Positions 25,463-33,026 of a stretch of 37,210 nucleotides of DNA are shown in pieces (position 1 is the stretch's first letter; each line of letters opens with the position of its first letter). Source of the DNA: an uncultured Granulosicoccaceae bacterium (GTDB lineage: Bacteria; Pseudomonadota; Gammaproteobacteria; Granulosicoccales; Granulosicoccaceae). Below the pieces are notes generated by a model. The model saw nothing but the letters and a program-made list of their open reading frames with translations. It searched no databases and was not told where the DNA came from. The stretch covers positions 1 to 37,210 of the forward strand of contig CALHOU010000113.1 of assembly GCA_938035945.1 (NCBI GenBank), written 5' to 3'. Both the position numbers and the translations under genes were made by a program.

Positions 25463-25950
25463 ATGTGGTGCGATTGGCCAATGCAAATATCGCAGAAATT
25501 CGCAGCTTGTTTTATAGCTATGGGCTGCAAATTGAACTGATTGATAGCAAGCATGCTATTCCTGGCAGCCATTGGGGCGATGAGGAAGCTGGCTTGATTA
25601 AAAACACCTTATATGCGCGAACCGACACGCCAGTGCATTCAGTATTCCACGAGGCTTGTCATTGGTTACTTATGAATAAAGAGCGCAAAGAGAAGCTGCA
25701 CACCAATGCCGGTGGCACCATGATGGAAGAGAACGCTGTTTGTTATTTGCAAATTCTACTCGCGGATGAGCTAAACGATTTTACTTGCGAACAGATGATG
25801 CAAGATATGGATGCATGGGGATATTCGTTCAGGTTGGGTTCAACCAAAGCGTGGTTTGAAAACGATGCTGACGATGCTCTGGCTTTTTTGCATGCACATT
25901 CGATCGCTCATGATGAACGTGTAAAGCTGCTGTTGCGTCCGAGTACATAG
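25459..25950 (+). CDS. small HExxH-motif protein, putative minimal metallopeptidase
   Basis: A 163-residue soluble protein I cannot name. HEACHWL at 64-70 is an HExxH zinc-binding motif on a predicted helix, and residues 90-102 (EENAVCYLQILLA) contain a glutamate pair followed by an Ala/Leu helix. This order resembles ImmA/IrrE-type peptidases, in which the third zinc ligand sits in an E-x-x-A-x-x-(F/L) helix. There is no signal peptide or membrane segment, so it is cytoplasmic. ATGA overlap with the epmA stop means translational coupling; the neighbours are efp and epmA. A role in EF-P maturation or turnover is only inference. Confidence 0.75.
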   Translation: MNVVRLANANIAEIRSLFYSYGLQIELIDSKHAIPGSHWGDEEAGLIKNTLYARTDTPVHSVFHEACHWLLMNKERKEKLHTNAGGTMMEENAVCYLQILLADELNDFTCEQMMQDMDAWGYSFRLGSTKAWFENDADDALAFLHAHSIAHDERVKLLLRPST

Positions 25951-25962
25951 GTTGCGTCAAGT

Positions 25963-26820
25963 ATGACTATGATAAAAAAAGTGCTTATTACAGGTGCAAC
26001 TGGGTACTTGGGTCAGTCGCTAGTTCCACAGGTTTTGCAACAGGCTGATGTAGTCGCCGTTGCTCGCAACGTAGAAAGCGTGAGTGATGCGGCGAGTGCA
26101 CTGTCTATCGATTTGACCAATGGCGCTGCGGTGTTGAGTGCGATTGTCGAACAACAACCGGATGCCATCATACATTGTGCTGCTTGCAACCCAGGTGGAA
26201 GCGCACAAGATATGGTAGCAGTGAATGAGATTGCTACCAAACACGTGGCGCAAGCGGCAAAAGAGTTGGGCTGTCGGCTTGTATCGGTGTCATCCGATAC
26301 CGTGTTCGATGGTGCGCATGCGCCCTATGCCGATGATGCGCAGGCATCCCCGCTATCTAAAAACGCCTATGCCGTGACCAAAGCCAAAGGGGAGCAGCAC
26401 ATCCGAACACTAGTGCCTGGTGCTGCGATCGTTCGCACCTCTCTTATTTACGGAACGGATTCAATTGATCGAGGCACAGACGGTTTTAAAAATCGACTGG
26501 CAGCTGGCGATACCTTAAAACTGTTTACGGATGTGATTCGACAACCGGTGCACGACAAAGCGCTCAGTGCTGGATTGTGCGCGTTGGCTTTAGATCACGT
26601 GGATGAAAGTGGGTTTATAAATCTGGTGGGCGATGAGGCCATGAGTCGATACGACTTTGGTGTTCGCATGCTTAACTTTTGGGGTATTGAATACGCGGGC
26701 CAATTGGAGGCGATTAGTGGAGAGGGGATTGCGGGTTTGCCTATGAATGTGTGCGTTAATATGGAACGCGCAAAAGCACTTGGCTTAGCAACACCTGGTG
26801 TCACTGAGGTGTTGGGTTAG
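25963..26820 (+). CDS. SDR family NAD(P)-dependent oxidoreductase (RmlD-like)
   Basis: Extended short-chain dehydrogenase similar to dTDP-4-dehydrorhamnose reductase and MAT2B-type proteins, 285 residues. The Rossmann glycine motif is GATGYLG (11-17), the active site has Ser110/Ser111 in SVSSDTVFDG and the catalytic pair Tyr136/Lys140 in YAVTK. NPGGSAQDMVAVNE (76-89) is the usual cofactor-side loop. No rml sugar-nucleotide genes are nearby, so the rhamnose assignment is weak. It begins 12 bp after the HExxH gene and its stop overlaps the convergent psd stop by 4 bp. Confidence 0.85.
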   Translation: MTMIKKVLITGATGYLGQSLVPQVLQQADVVAVARNVESVSDAASALSIDLTNGAAVLSAIVEQQPDAIIHCAACNPGGSAQDMVAVNEIATKHVAQAAKELGCRLVSVSSDTVFDGAHAPYADDAQASPLSKNAYAVTKAKGEQHIRTLVPGAAIVRTSLIYGTDSIDRGTDGFKNRLAAGDTLKLFTDVIRQPVHDKALSAGLCALALDHVDESGFINLVGDEAMSRYDFGVRMLNFWGIEYAGQLEAISGEGIAGLPMNVCVNMERAKALGLATPGVTEVLG

Positions 26821-27671
26821 GATTTGCAATGGCCTAAATACTGACCCATCTTTACGCTATCACCACTTTGCATGTCCACACGCCAATTTGCCTTGTTCTC
26901 CAGCAACACAATAATTGTAGAGCCCATATTAAAGCGGCCCATTTCTTCCCCTCTTTTGAGTGAAACGGCGTCGTCAGATTTATAATCTATTCTTGACACA
27001 CGCTTACCCTTTGGTGGTGTTACTAAGCCATGCCATACGGTTTCTATGGCAGCAACATTGATTGCACCAACGAGTACCAATGCCATAAGCCCTGAGTCTG
27101 TTTCAAATTGCGCAACAACGCGTTCATTACGCGCGAACAGATTTTTCAACGTGCGCACTGTGTGTGGACCAACGCTGAATAACCGACCTGGCACGTGCGT
27201 TTGATTGATCAGTTTTCCTGAAATTGGCATATGCAGGCGGTGATAGTCTCTGGGCGATAAGTAGATAGTGGCAAATTTGCCGTTACTTAATCGCTTCGCT
27301 GCAAGTTCATCACCACCGAGCAAAGCTTCAAGGGAATAGTCTTGGTTCTTGGCTTGGTATATTCGCCCATCTTCGATATCCCCAATAGCGGAGATACGGC
27401 CATCTGCGGGGGATGCTATTTCGCCATCACCTGGTGAGATAGGACGAGCTTCGGACTTTAGTTCGCGGGTGAAAAAAGCGTTGAAAGTTTTATATTGATT
27501 TAAATCGGGTTCTACTGCGTCACGCATGTCTACGTCGAACAATTTTGCGAAACGTTTTATGACGGGCACGGTTAACGAGGATTCTTGGCGCGTTAGCCAC
27601 AAAACCACTCTGGAAATTAAATGATGTGGCAATGGATACAACGGAAGCGTTTTTAGCCAATCTACCAGCAT
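26817..27671 (-). CDS. psd: phosphatidylserine decarboxylase proenzyme
   Basis: Membrane-associated pyruvoyl enzyme that makes phosphatidylethanolamine from phosphatidylserine. The 284-residue proenzyme self-cleaves at Gly250-Ser251 in NMGSTIIVL; E. coli has LGST. Asp90 in SPADGRIS and His144/His147 in YHRLHMP complete the catalytic triad of the family. The frame opens at a GTG at 27674, but the adjacent ATG at 27671 with AGGA 10 nt upstream is preferred. It is shorter than E. coli Psd mainly because it lacks the long acidic C-terminal tail. The last gene of a minus-strand run after SCO and PCuAC genes, with a 30-bp gap. Confidence 0.95.
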   Translation of the reverse strand: MLVDWLKTLPLYPLPHHLISRVVLWLTRQESSLTVPVIKRFAKLFDVDMRDAVEPDLNQYKTFNAFFTRELKSEARPISPGDGEIASPADGRISAIGDIEDGRIYQAKNQDYSLEALLGGDELAAKRLSNGKFATIYLSPRDYHRLHMPISGKLINQTHVPGRLFSVGPHTVRTLKNLFARNERVVAQFETDSGLMALVLVGAINVAAIETVWHGLVTPPKGKRVSRIDYKSDDAVSLKRGEEMGRFNMGSTIIVLLENKANWRVDMQSGDSVKMGQYLGHCKS

Positions 27672-27701
27672 CACTTTAATTTCCTATTTCGAAGCTTGTG
27701 G

Positions 27702-28175
27702 TTAGTGAACTACTTTGGTAGAACCAGTGTGTTCCATAGCTTTGTGCATAGCCTTGGCTTGTCCGATTTTTTTTACCGGCATTTCAATGAGAATATCGCC
27801 AGCGGAGGTAGTGAGAATAATGTCGACCGTCGCGTTTTCTTTTAAGGGTTCTGTTAGACCCATTAACATGAAGTGATAGCCGCCATGTTCAAATTTCAAT
27901 GTTCCACCGCTTGGGATTTGAACCGAATCTTGTTTTTCCATTTTAGCCACGTCATCTTTTACGGTTGATAAGTGGATTTCAACTTTTGCAATCGTTGGGC
28001 TAAAGGCATCAGTAATACTGATGGTTTTATCCGACTCATTAATAAACGTGACATAACCTGCCGTGACTGTTGCACCCGGTGGGGTGGCGTTTACCACTGG
28101 GTCGACAACAATAGGCAAATCAGACGCTGATACAGAGCCGGACAGCAGCAGAATAGTGAGAAGTAGTTTACGCAT
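27702..28175 (-). CDS. PCuAC family periplasmic copper chaperone
   Basis: Periplasmic Cu(I) carrier that delivers copper to the CuA or CuB site of cytochrome c oxidase. It has a signal peptide (1-18, SVSA/SDL) and an exact copy of the binding pattern H-X10-M-X21-H-X-M: His68, Met79, His101 and Met103. The 157-residue length is normal, and the C-terminal His/Met tail (MHKAMEH) may add copper ligands. It lies between a SCO gene (29 bp upstream) and psd, and the SCO pairing strongly supports a role in oxidase assembly. Confidence 0.93.
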   Translation of the reverse strand: MRKLLLTILLLSGSVSASDLPIVVDPVVNATPPGATVTAGYVTFINESDKTISITDAFSPTIAKVEIHLSTVKDDVAKMEKQDSVQIPSGGTLKFEHGGYHFMLMGLTEPLKENATVDIILTTSAGDILIEMPVKKIGQAKAMHKAMEHTGSTKVVH

Positions 28176-28204
28176 TAGATAATGAAAATATAGTTAGTAA
28201 AAAG

Positions 28205-28912
28205 CTAGTTATAGTGAGTGATCAAGGTTTTTAAATCTGCAACGAGAGTATCCATTTTATGCGGAGGAGTGAGTTTCGCACGGACTCGCAGTTGAGGGTC
28301 GATTAGCAGCATGGAGGCTGTGTGATCGACACTGTAGTTGTCGCTGCCATTCGTGTCGGCGGTGTAACTTGCCACAATGCCCAACTTTCTTGTGAGCTGG
28401 GTTATATCGGTTAAGTCGCCAGAGACACCCACAAAATCGGTATTAAAATAGTTGACATACTCAGTCATTTTTTCAACCGTGTCGCGCACGGGATCTACCG
28501 TTATAAACATCACTTGCGGCACCGTCGTATTGCCATTGGCAAGCTCGCTTACCACGCCGTTCATTTCATTTAGCGTGTTCGGGCAAATATCTGGGCAGTG
28601 AGTGAATCCAAAAAACAAAACCGTCCATTGACCATCTAACGCAGATTCAGTAATCGGTTGATTGTTTGCGGTTAATAGAGAGAAGGGTGGCACCGTTTTA
28701 AAATCATCTGGAAAGATGGTGGTGCTTACTAGTTTGTTCTGGACGACTTCCAAGGCTTGCGTGTCGCTAGCAGCAGATGAAATTGGCCCACTGCCACGTG
28801 TGCCAGCGAACACGCCTGCGGCGATGGCAACAACTGCAATAGTCGCCATTGGCAGCCAGGAGGATTTCTTTTTTTCGTCGGTATTATCGTGATTGTTATC
28901 TGGCGCTGTCAT
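28205..28912 (-). CDS. SCO1/SenC family copper chaperone
   Basis: Membrane-anchored thioredoxin-fold protein that inserts copper into the CuA site of cytochrome oxidase subunit II. From the ATG at 28912 it has 235 residues: a cytoplasmic basic/acidic start, one transmembrane segment (about 20-38), then the periplasmic domain with copper ligands Cys106 and Cys110 in THCPDICP and His197 in DHTASM. The TTG at 28945 is an alternative upstream start but gives no better signal. First gene of the SCO-PCuAC-psd run and divergent from prmB. Confidence 0.93.
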   Translation of the reverse strand: MTAPDNNHDNTDEKKKSSWLPMATIAVVAIAAGVFAGTRGSGPISSAASDTQALEVVQNKLVSTTIFPDDFKTVPPFSLLTANNQPITESALDGQWTVLFFGFTHCPDICPNTLNEMNGVVSELANGNTTVPQVMFITVDPVRDTVEKMTEYVNYFNTDFVGVSGDLTDITQLTRKLGIVASYTADTNGSDNYSVDHTASMLLIDPQLRVRAKLTPPHKMDTLVADLKTLITHYN

Positions 28913-28980
28913 GGCTTGGATAGCTGCTAACTGGAGTAGAACCAATTATACTGAAGAGTCATCGTAAATGGTTATTGCCA

Positions 28981-29910
28981 ATGTCCCAATTGTGTGTATT
29001 ACAAGCTGGTCAGCCAATGGATATTGAGCGTGCAATCATTCGTAGTGCACAAGCGTTTGAACAACATGAGCTGGTGTTTGGTCATGGCACCAGTGAGGCT
29101 ATGTCAGAGGCCAGTTGGCTTGTTCTGCATGCGCTAGGGTTGTCACCGTTAGAAGCACCAGACTATGCACAGCTTCTTACCGACCATGAAATTAACAATT
29201 GTAATGAACTCATTGTTAGGCGTATTAATGAACGTGTTCCCGCTGCCTATATTACCGGCACAGCGTGGTTTGCTGGATTGAGTTTTCGTGCCGATAAACG
29301 AGCTCTGGTGCCGCGCTCGCCATTAGCCGAATTTATCCTCGATGATTTTTTCGATCTTATCAATCCGAGCAACGTAAGCGCCGTTCTCGATTTGTGCACC
29401 GGTGGCGGTTGCATTGCCATTGCTTGTGCAACTCAATTAGCACACGCAAAAGTTGATGCCAGCGATTTATCCACGGATGCACTTAGCCTTGCGAAAGAGA
29501 ATGTTAGCGACCATCAATTGCAGCAACGCGTGCAGCTTATCGAAAGTTCTTTATTTGAAAACATAAACAACAGCTATGACTTAATAATATCTAACCCGCC
29601 TTACGTCGACGCACAAGATATTTCAGACATGGGGGAAGAGTTTGAGCACGAGCCCCTAATGGGTCTAGCCGCTGGGGCTGATGGTCTGGACTTGGTGCGC
29701 GTGATGTTGGATCAAGCCTGTGACTACTTAAATGAAGGTGGCTTGCTGGTTGTGGAGGTGGGCAATAGTGCGCAAGCGCTCGAAGATGCTTACCCAGATG
29801 TGCCGTTCCTTTGGTTGGAGTTTGCCAATGGTGGTACCGGTATATTTGCGCTAACGCGTACTGAGTTAACAGAACATGCCGAGCACATTAAAGCTGGGCT
29901 GCCTGTTTAA
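28981..29910 (+). CDS. prmB: ribosomal protein L3 N5-glutamine methyltransferase
   Basis: SAM-dependent methyltransferase that modifies a glutamine of ribosomal protein L3. The 309 residues share with PrmB the ALVPRSPLAEFI segment (108-119), the SAM loop DLCTGGGCIAIACA (137-150) and catalytic NPPYVDAQD (205-213), plus the FANGGTGIFALT ending typical of PrmB rather than PrmC. Starts are ambiguous: TTG at 28975, ATG at 28981 and ATG at 29017 are possible; 28981 is preferred because it gives a family-like length. Divergent from the SCO gene, followed by a hairpin. Confidence 0.93.
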   Translation: MSQLCVLQAGQPMDIERAIIRSAQAFEQHELVFGHGTSEAMSEASWLVLHALGLSPLEAPDYAQLLTDHEINNCNELIVRRINERVPAAYITGTAWFAGLSFRADKRALVPRSPLAEFILDDFFDLINPSNVSAVLDLCTGGGCIAIACATQLAHAKVDASDLSTDALSLAKENVSDHQLQQRVQLIESSLFENINNSYDLIISNPPYVDAQDISDMGEEFEHEPLMGLAAGADGLDLVRVMLDQACDYLNEGGLLVVEVGNSAQALEDAYPDVPFLWLEFANGGTGIFALTRTELTEHAEHIKAGLPV

Positions 29911-29912
29911 TT

Positions 29913-29959
29913 CCCCTTTAAAAGCAGCTGGCCGCAGTGATGCCGACCAGCTGAAGGGG
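29913..29959 (+). terminator. probable prmB terminator hairpin
   Basis: CAGCTGG (29925-29931) pairs with CCAGCTG (29947-29953), and flanking CCCCTT (29913-29918) can pair with AAGGGG (29954-29959), leaving a 6-nt bulge. It starts 3 nt after the prmB stop. A run of U is missing, so termination efficiency is uncertain. Confidence 0.5.
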
Positions 29960-30015
29960 GTAAAACGAACTTAACTTAATACATGGTACTTAACTAAATA
30001 GACAAAGCATTTTGC

Positions 30016-30519
30016 TTATCGCAACTGAACTTTGAATTGAAAAAACATCACGGCGTTACTACGTGATCCGTTGTAGTCAACTTGGGGTGAGCCCGTTATA
30101 TTCAACTTTGCTCTTTCAGAGAACGAGACTTCCATGACCGGGAAAGGCACAATCTTGGTCTCGAGCTCCGAGTTTTTATGGTATTGCTTGTTCAACGCGG
30201 TAGCGCCAATCAAGAAGCGAAGACGGTTGTTTAACAGTGGGCGAGTGCCGTAGTTAAAACCAATGTAAGAGGCTTGTGCGCCGAAACTGTCGGCAAGCGT
30301 TCCTACGTGAAAACCAAACTTTCCTGACGGTGAGTATTCCCACCCTATGCCTGGTACAAAGGCTTTGCGTTCGCTGAAATTTTTAAAGTGAATCGCGGCT
30401 GTGTTGAATACCAAGTGGCCATCAGCTGCGTGAGCGTTGGATGCACCAAGGCTGGCAGTTAGAAGCGCTGCTACAAGCGCAAATTTTGCAAAAAATCGTT
30501 TAGTGAAAAGCGTGTTCAT
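30016..30519 (-). CDS. exported beta-rich protein, paralogue A
   Basis: An exported protein of 167 residues I cannot assign. Residues 1-31 are a signal peptide (AHA/ADG). The mature part is about 136 residues of alternating hydrophobic strands and Gly/aromatic turns (PGIGWEYSP, FGFHVGTLADSFGAQAS, IGFNYG), with the end FFQFKVQLR. This resembles a small eight-stranded outer-membrane barrel of the PagP fold or related phage/bacterial barrels, but no catalytic set is recognised. About 78 percent of mature residues match paralogue B at 34128-34634 by my count. ATG with GGGG 9-12 nt upstream. It has a long leader and conserved upstream DNA shared with paralogue B. Confidence 0.75.
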   Translation of the reverse strand: MNTLFTKRFFAKFALVAALLTASLGASNAHAADGHLVFNTAAIHFKNFSERKAFVPGIGWEYSPSGKFGFHVGTLADSFGAQASYIGFNYGTRPLLNNRLRFLIGATALNKQYHKNSELETKIVPFPVMEVSFSERAKLNITGSPQVDYNGSRSNAVMFFQFKVQLR

Positions 30520-30582
30520 ATCGTCTACCCCGAAAGCGTTATTTTTATTTTGAAAACCGATCTTTGCCGGTCCTGTCTACTC

Positions 30583-30605
30583 GTTTCACAGCAGCGCCGT
30601 GAAAC
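30583..30605 (-). promoter_or_regulatory. leader hairpin of paralogue A
   Basis: GTTTCAC pairs with GTGAAAC (7 bp) around a 9-nt loop, within the predicted 5' leader about 64-86 nt before the start codon. The paralogue B leader does not keep this stem, so it is less likely to be essential than the shared elements. Confidence 0.45.
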
Positions 30606-30630
30606 TGACATGCACTTTACTTCCGGTCTA
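30606..30630 (-). promoter_or_regulatory. conserved 25-nt leader element, copy A
   Basis: Matches copy B (34716-34740) at 23 of 25 positions, with the core TGCACTTTACT and CCGGTCTA. It lies within the predicted transcribed leader, 86 nt upstream of the start codon. Candidate binding site for an RNA or protein. Confidence 0.55.
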
Positions 30631-30681
30631 TCGACTGTGCAACTGACGCAATTTCAAGCAATGAAATGCTTATAAAACAAT

Positions 30682-30710
30682 GAGATAGGGGTAAAAATGA
30701 GCGTTGTCAA
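30682..30710 (-). promoter_or_regulatory. conserved promoter-like block, copy A
   Basis: On the minus strand TTGACA (30705-30710), 17 bp, then TATCTC (30682-30687). The same arrangement with 17-bp spacing recurs in copy B; the surrounding 20 bp at 30673-30692 are identical in both. TTGACA is a perfect -35 but TATCTC is a poor sigma-70 -10. CCCC immediately before TATCTC, 13 bp after the -35, is a partial resemblance to heat-shock sigma promoters. Confidence 0.55.
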
Positions 30711-30737
30711 TAAAATGACAGGCAGGGCTAAGCGACA

Positions 30738-30754
30738 CTAAGTGCTTAATATTA
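30738..30754 (-). promoter_or_regulatory. conserved far-upstream TAATATTA element, copy A
   Basis: CTAAGTG-TTAATATTA on the plus strand, containing the palindrome TAATATTA. It ends 27 bp upstream of the -35 box; copy B has the same spacing. Candidate activator site or UP-like element. Confidence 0.5.
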
Positions 30755-30907
30755 ATACGTTTTTCGGATGCACGACGTGGTTTGTGAAGGGCGTCTAGAA
30801 ACGGCTTGCGGGATTTCTCAAAATACGGGAAATTCGACCAAAATGTGGGGCCATTAACGCAATTCTAATGCGCTGTAATAGGGTCAGTCTAAATGTGGCA
30901 ATAGATG

Positions 30908-30934
30908 CGAGCAGCCATCTGGTGCAGCTGCTCG
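30908..30934 (-). terminator. terminator-like hairpin after the DUF4399 gene
   Basis: CGAGCAGC (30908-30915) pairs perfectly with GCTGCTCG (30927-30934), 8 bp with an 11-nt loop, 29 nt past the DUF4399 stop. No U tract follows, so it may be a weak terminator or a 3' stabiliser. Confidence 0.5.
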
Positions 30935-30963
30935 TAAATCGAAGGGGATGGAGCTCGTTTTGG

Positions 30964-31401
30964 TTACTCTTTAACTTCAACCGTGATGACTTTCGACACG
31001 ACAGGCGGGTTATGTGGCAAATGAAATTTGTCGCCCATGATCAGCTGCAGCGTATGCTTTCCAGGCTCTAGGGTTAAGGTAGTTTGAGTTTGTCCTTTGC
31101 CAAAATGCAGCGGAGGGCTACCCATTGGTTTACCTTGTGGTGGCAATTCAGTCTGATCAACCAGCAGGTGATGATGGCCGGTACCCTCGATATCAATGCC
31201 TGCTGGTGCGACACCCATACCACTTAAACCGAAAATCACGACAAATTCTTTCTCTACGACATCACCGTCCTTGGGTGAAACAATGGTGACTTCAGCGCCT
31301 TCAGGGGCTGGTGTGACGGGTAAGTCCTGTGCTAACACAGAGCCGCAAACCCAGACTAGGGTTGCGGCCAGTAACCGACTTAGCGCTTTGCTTTTATTCA
31401 A
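30964..31401 (-). CDS. DUF4399 family exported protein
   Basis: A small periplasmic protein of unknown function, 145 residues. A signal peptide (1-24, VLA/QDL) is followed by the DUF4399 signature: a VEKEFVVIFGLSGMGVAPAG strand and turn, the GTGHHHLLVD histidine cluster, and GKHTLQLIMGDKFHLPHNPPVVS. The histidines could bind metal, but no activity is known to me. The start is a TTG: it is preceded by a strong GAGGAG 6 nt upstream and no ATG is available, so the unusual codon is likely real and may limit expression. Divergent from the sigma-factor gene. Confidence 0.85.
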   Translation of the reverse strand: MNKSKALSRLLAATLVWVCGSVLAQDLPVTPAPEGAEVTIVSPKDGDVVEKEFVVIFGLSGMGVAPAGIDIEGTGHHHLLVDQTELPPQGKPMGSPPLHFGKGQTQTTLTLEPGKHTLQLIMGDKFHLPHNPPVVSKVITVEVKE

Positions 31402-31505
31402 TTTTTTCTCCTCGTTTTTATGGCCACGGGCATAAAGGCCCAGTGGAAAGAGAGATGTGATTTCCCCCCATACCCCAATAACAACTCAGGGCACATTTTT
31501 ATTCC

Positions 31506-32198
31506 ATGCAAATGAAAAAAAATTTCGATTTAGTGGAGTGGCTGGATGGCGGGGAACGTAGTGAGTCGGTTAGACTCTTACAAGACATGAGTAAGAGTGA
31601 CGACTCCAGTGAATTTTCTACCGTGCTAACCGATGAGCTTGAAGCGATGTGGCGCTTTGCATTGCGCCTGACTGGGAACGAAACTGATGCTGAAGATTTG
31701 GTCCAAAGAACCTGTGTAAAGGCTTTGGAAAATAAGCATCAATACACCGAGTCTGGGCAGCTTAGAAGTTGGTTATTTCGCATAGAGCATCGTATTTGGC
31801 TTAACGTACTACGCTCCCGTCAAATTAGAAGTGCTGGTTCGTTTAACACTGTATCGTCGAGCGGCGAAAACAACGCTGCGGAAACTTTTAATAGTGATTC
31901 AAATGCCGATAGCACTAACACACGTACCCAAGCCGCGACCGATCAATCGCCTGAATCCCAATTGGAACTGCATCAAATATACATGCAGGTTGAGTCTTTA
32001 CCCGAAGCACAAAGATTAGTAACTACCTTGGTGAGTGTGGAAGGGTTTACTTATCAAGAAACCGCCGATATTCTGGATATTCCCGTTGGTACTGTGATGA
32101 GTCGCTTAGCCAGAGCACGCATCACATTGGGTAAAGCTATTCTGGCTGCAAACAAGCCACAGGCGAAGACAACTGCGGATGTGGGGTTGCCATCATGA
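31506..32198 (+). CDS. ECF-type RNA polymerase sigma factor
   Basis: Sigma-70 family group 4 factor, 230 residues. Region 2 spans about 43-107 (MWRFALRLTGNETDAEDLVQRTCVKAL, then RSWLFRIEHRIWLN), and region 4 about 160-215 with the helix-turn-helix YQETADILDIPVGTVMSRLARAR. Between them is an unusually long Ser/Asn/Thr-rich linker (about 108-155). The N-terminal 40 residues are also additional to the core. The start at 31506 has no good ribosome site; a downstream ATG at 31587 is an alternative. The stop overlaps the anti-sigma start by 4 bp. It likely directs RNA polymerase to envelope-related promoters. Confidence 0.88.
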   Translation: MQMKKNFDLVEWLDGGERSESVRLLQDMSKSDDSSEFSTVLTDELEAMWRFALRLTGNETDAEDLVQRTCVKALENKHQYTESGQLRSWLFRIEHRIWLNVLRSRQIRSAGSFNTVSSSGENNAAETFNSDSNADSTNTRTQAATDQSPESQLELHQIYMQVESLPEAQRLVTTLVSVEGFTYQETADILDIPVGTVMSRLARARITLGKAILAANKPQAKTTADVGLPS

Positions 32199-33025
32199 GA
32201 TACACTGAAGAAGACATCCTAGAATATTTCGATGGTCAGTTTGATGATAAACAAACAGCCGAGTTTTTATCTCAGCTGCGCACCGACCCTGAACTTGCCG
32301 AGCTAGCAAAGGCGATGCAGGCATCGCAAGTGCCGATCGAGCTAGCCTATCAACAGGCTAAGTTACCACCCGTTCCTGAGTCCTTGCGCGTGAAGGTTGC
32401 AGCGCTTAGCGATGCTGCCAGTCAAGCACCGGATGTAAGCACAGATCAGCGGCCTGTAAAAAAATGGTCATCGCTGGGTCTTGTGGCGAGTCTGGTTTGC
32501 GGCATTGGACTCGGCGCAGTCGTTATGCAACAAGTTCAGACATCTTTGGTAAACGGTTTAGCATCACCGCAAGCTTCATCAAACAACGCACAGCAAACGC
32601 ATCTGCGTTTGGTTAAGCGCATAGCCGACTATCAATCCTTGTATATCGAGAACACTGTTGCCAATCTATCAACAACACGTGTGCAAGATGCGCAACGCTT
32701 GCTGGAAAAAATTCAATCCAATGATGCAGTCAGTGTGGGCATCCCCGATTTTTCTGAATTTGGTTATGACTTTGCAAGAGCGCAGGAACTTGGCTTTGAA
32801 GGCGATACACTGATTCAACTGGTTTATCGTAAGCCTGGTTTTCCACCGTTGGCATTTTGTTATATGCGTAGCGCCAACACGCCACCACAAGAGCTGCAAT
32901 TGTCGCAGTACCATCATTTACAAAGTGCCAGTTGGGTCAGTGATAGTCAGCACTATGTTTTGCTGGCTGACGAGCCCAACGCGATACTCGAACAAATGCA
33001 CACCATAGCCGTCGCTACTTTTTAG
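32195..33025 (+). CDS. probable membrane anti-sigma factor
   Basis: Probable anchor and inhibitor of the adjacent sigma factor, 276 residues. Residues 1-60 are an acidic helical N-terminus (EEDILEYFDGQFDDKQTAEFL) typical of anti-sigma domains. One transmembrane helix (92-111) follows, and a periplasmic domain of about 160 residues ends the protein. The zinc-binding H-x3-C-x2-C motif of ZAS-type anti-sigma factors is absent. The 4-bp overlap (ATGA) with the sigma gene couples the pair stoichiometrically. The 1-bp gap to the DUF1835 gene extends the operon. Confidence 0.82.
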   Translation: MRYTEEDILEYFDGQFDDKQTAEFLSQLRTDPELAELAKAMQASQVPIELAYQQAKLPPVPESLRVKVAALSDAASQAPDVSTDQRPVKKWSSLGLVASLVCGIGLGAVVMQQVQTSLVNGLASPQASSNNAQQTHLRLVKRIADYQSLYIENTVANLSTTRVQDAQRLLEKIQSNDAVSVGIPDFSEFGYDFARAQELGFEGDTLIQLVYRKPGFPPLAFCYMRSANTPPQELQLSQYHHLQSASWVSDSQHYVLLADEPNAILEQMHTIAVATF

Positions 33026-33026
33026 C

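Larger units (their letters stand above)
30520..30963. other. 444-bp intergenic region upstream of paralogue A
   Basis: No convincing gene. It contains the paralogue A leader with two hairpins (30556-30571 and 30583-30605), a 25-nt conserved leader element (30606-30630), a conserved promoter block (30673-30710), a far-upstream element (30738-30754) and, at the far end, the DUF4399 terminator-like hairpin (30908-30934). Between 30755 and 30907 I see nothing specific. Confidence 0.7.
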
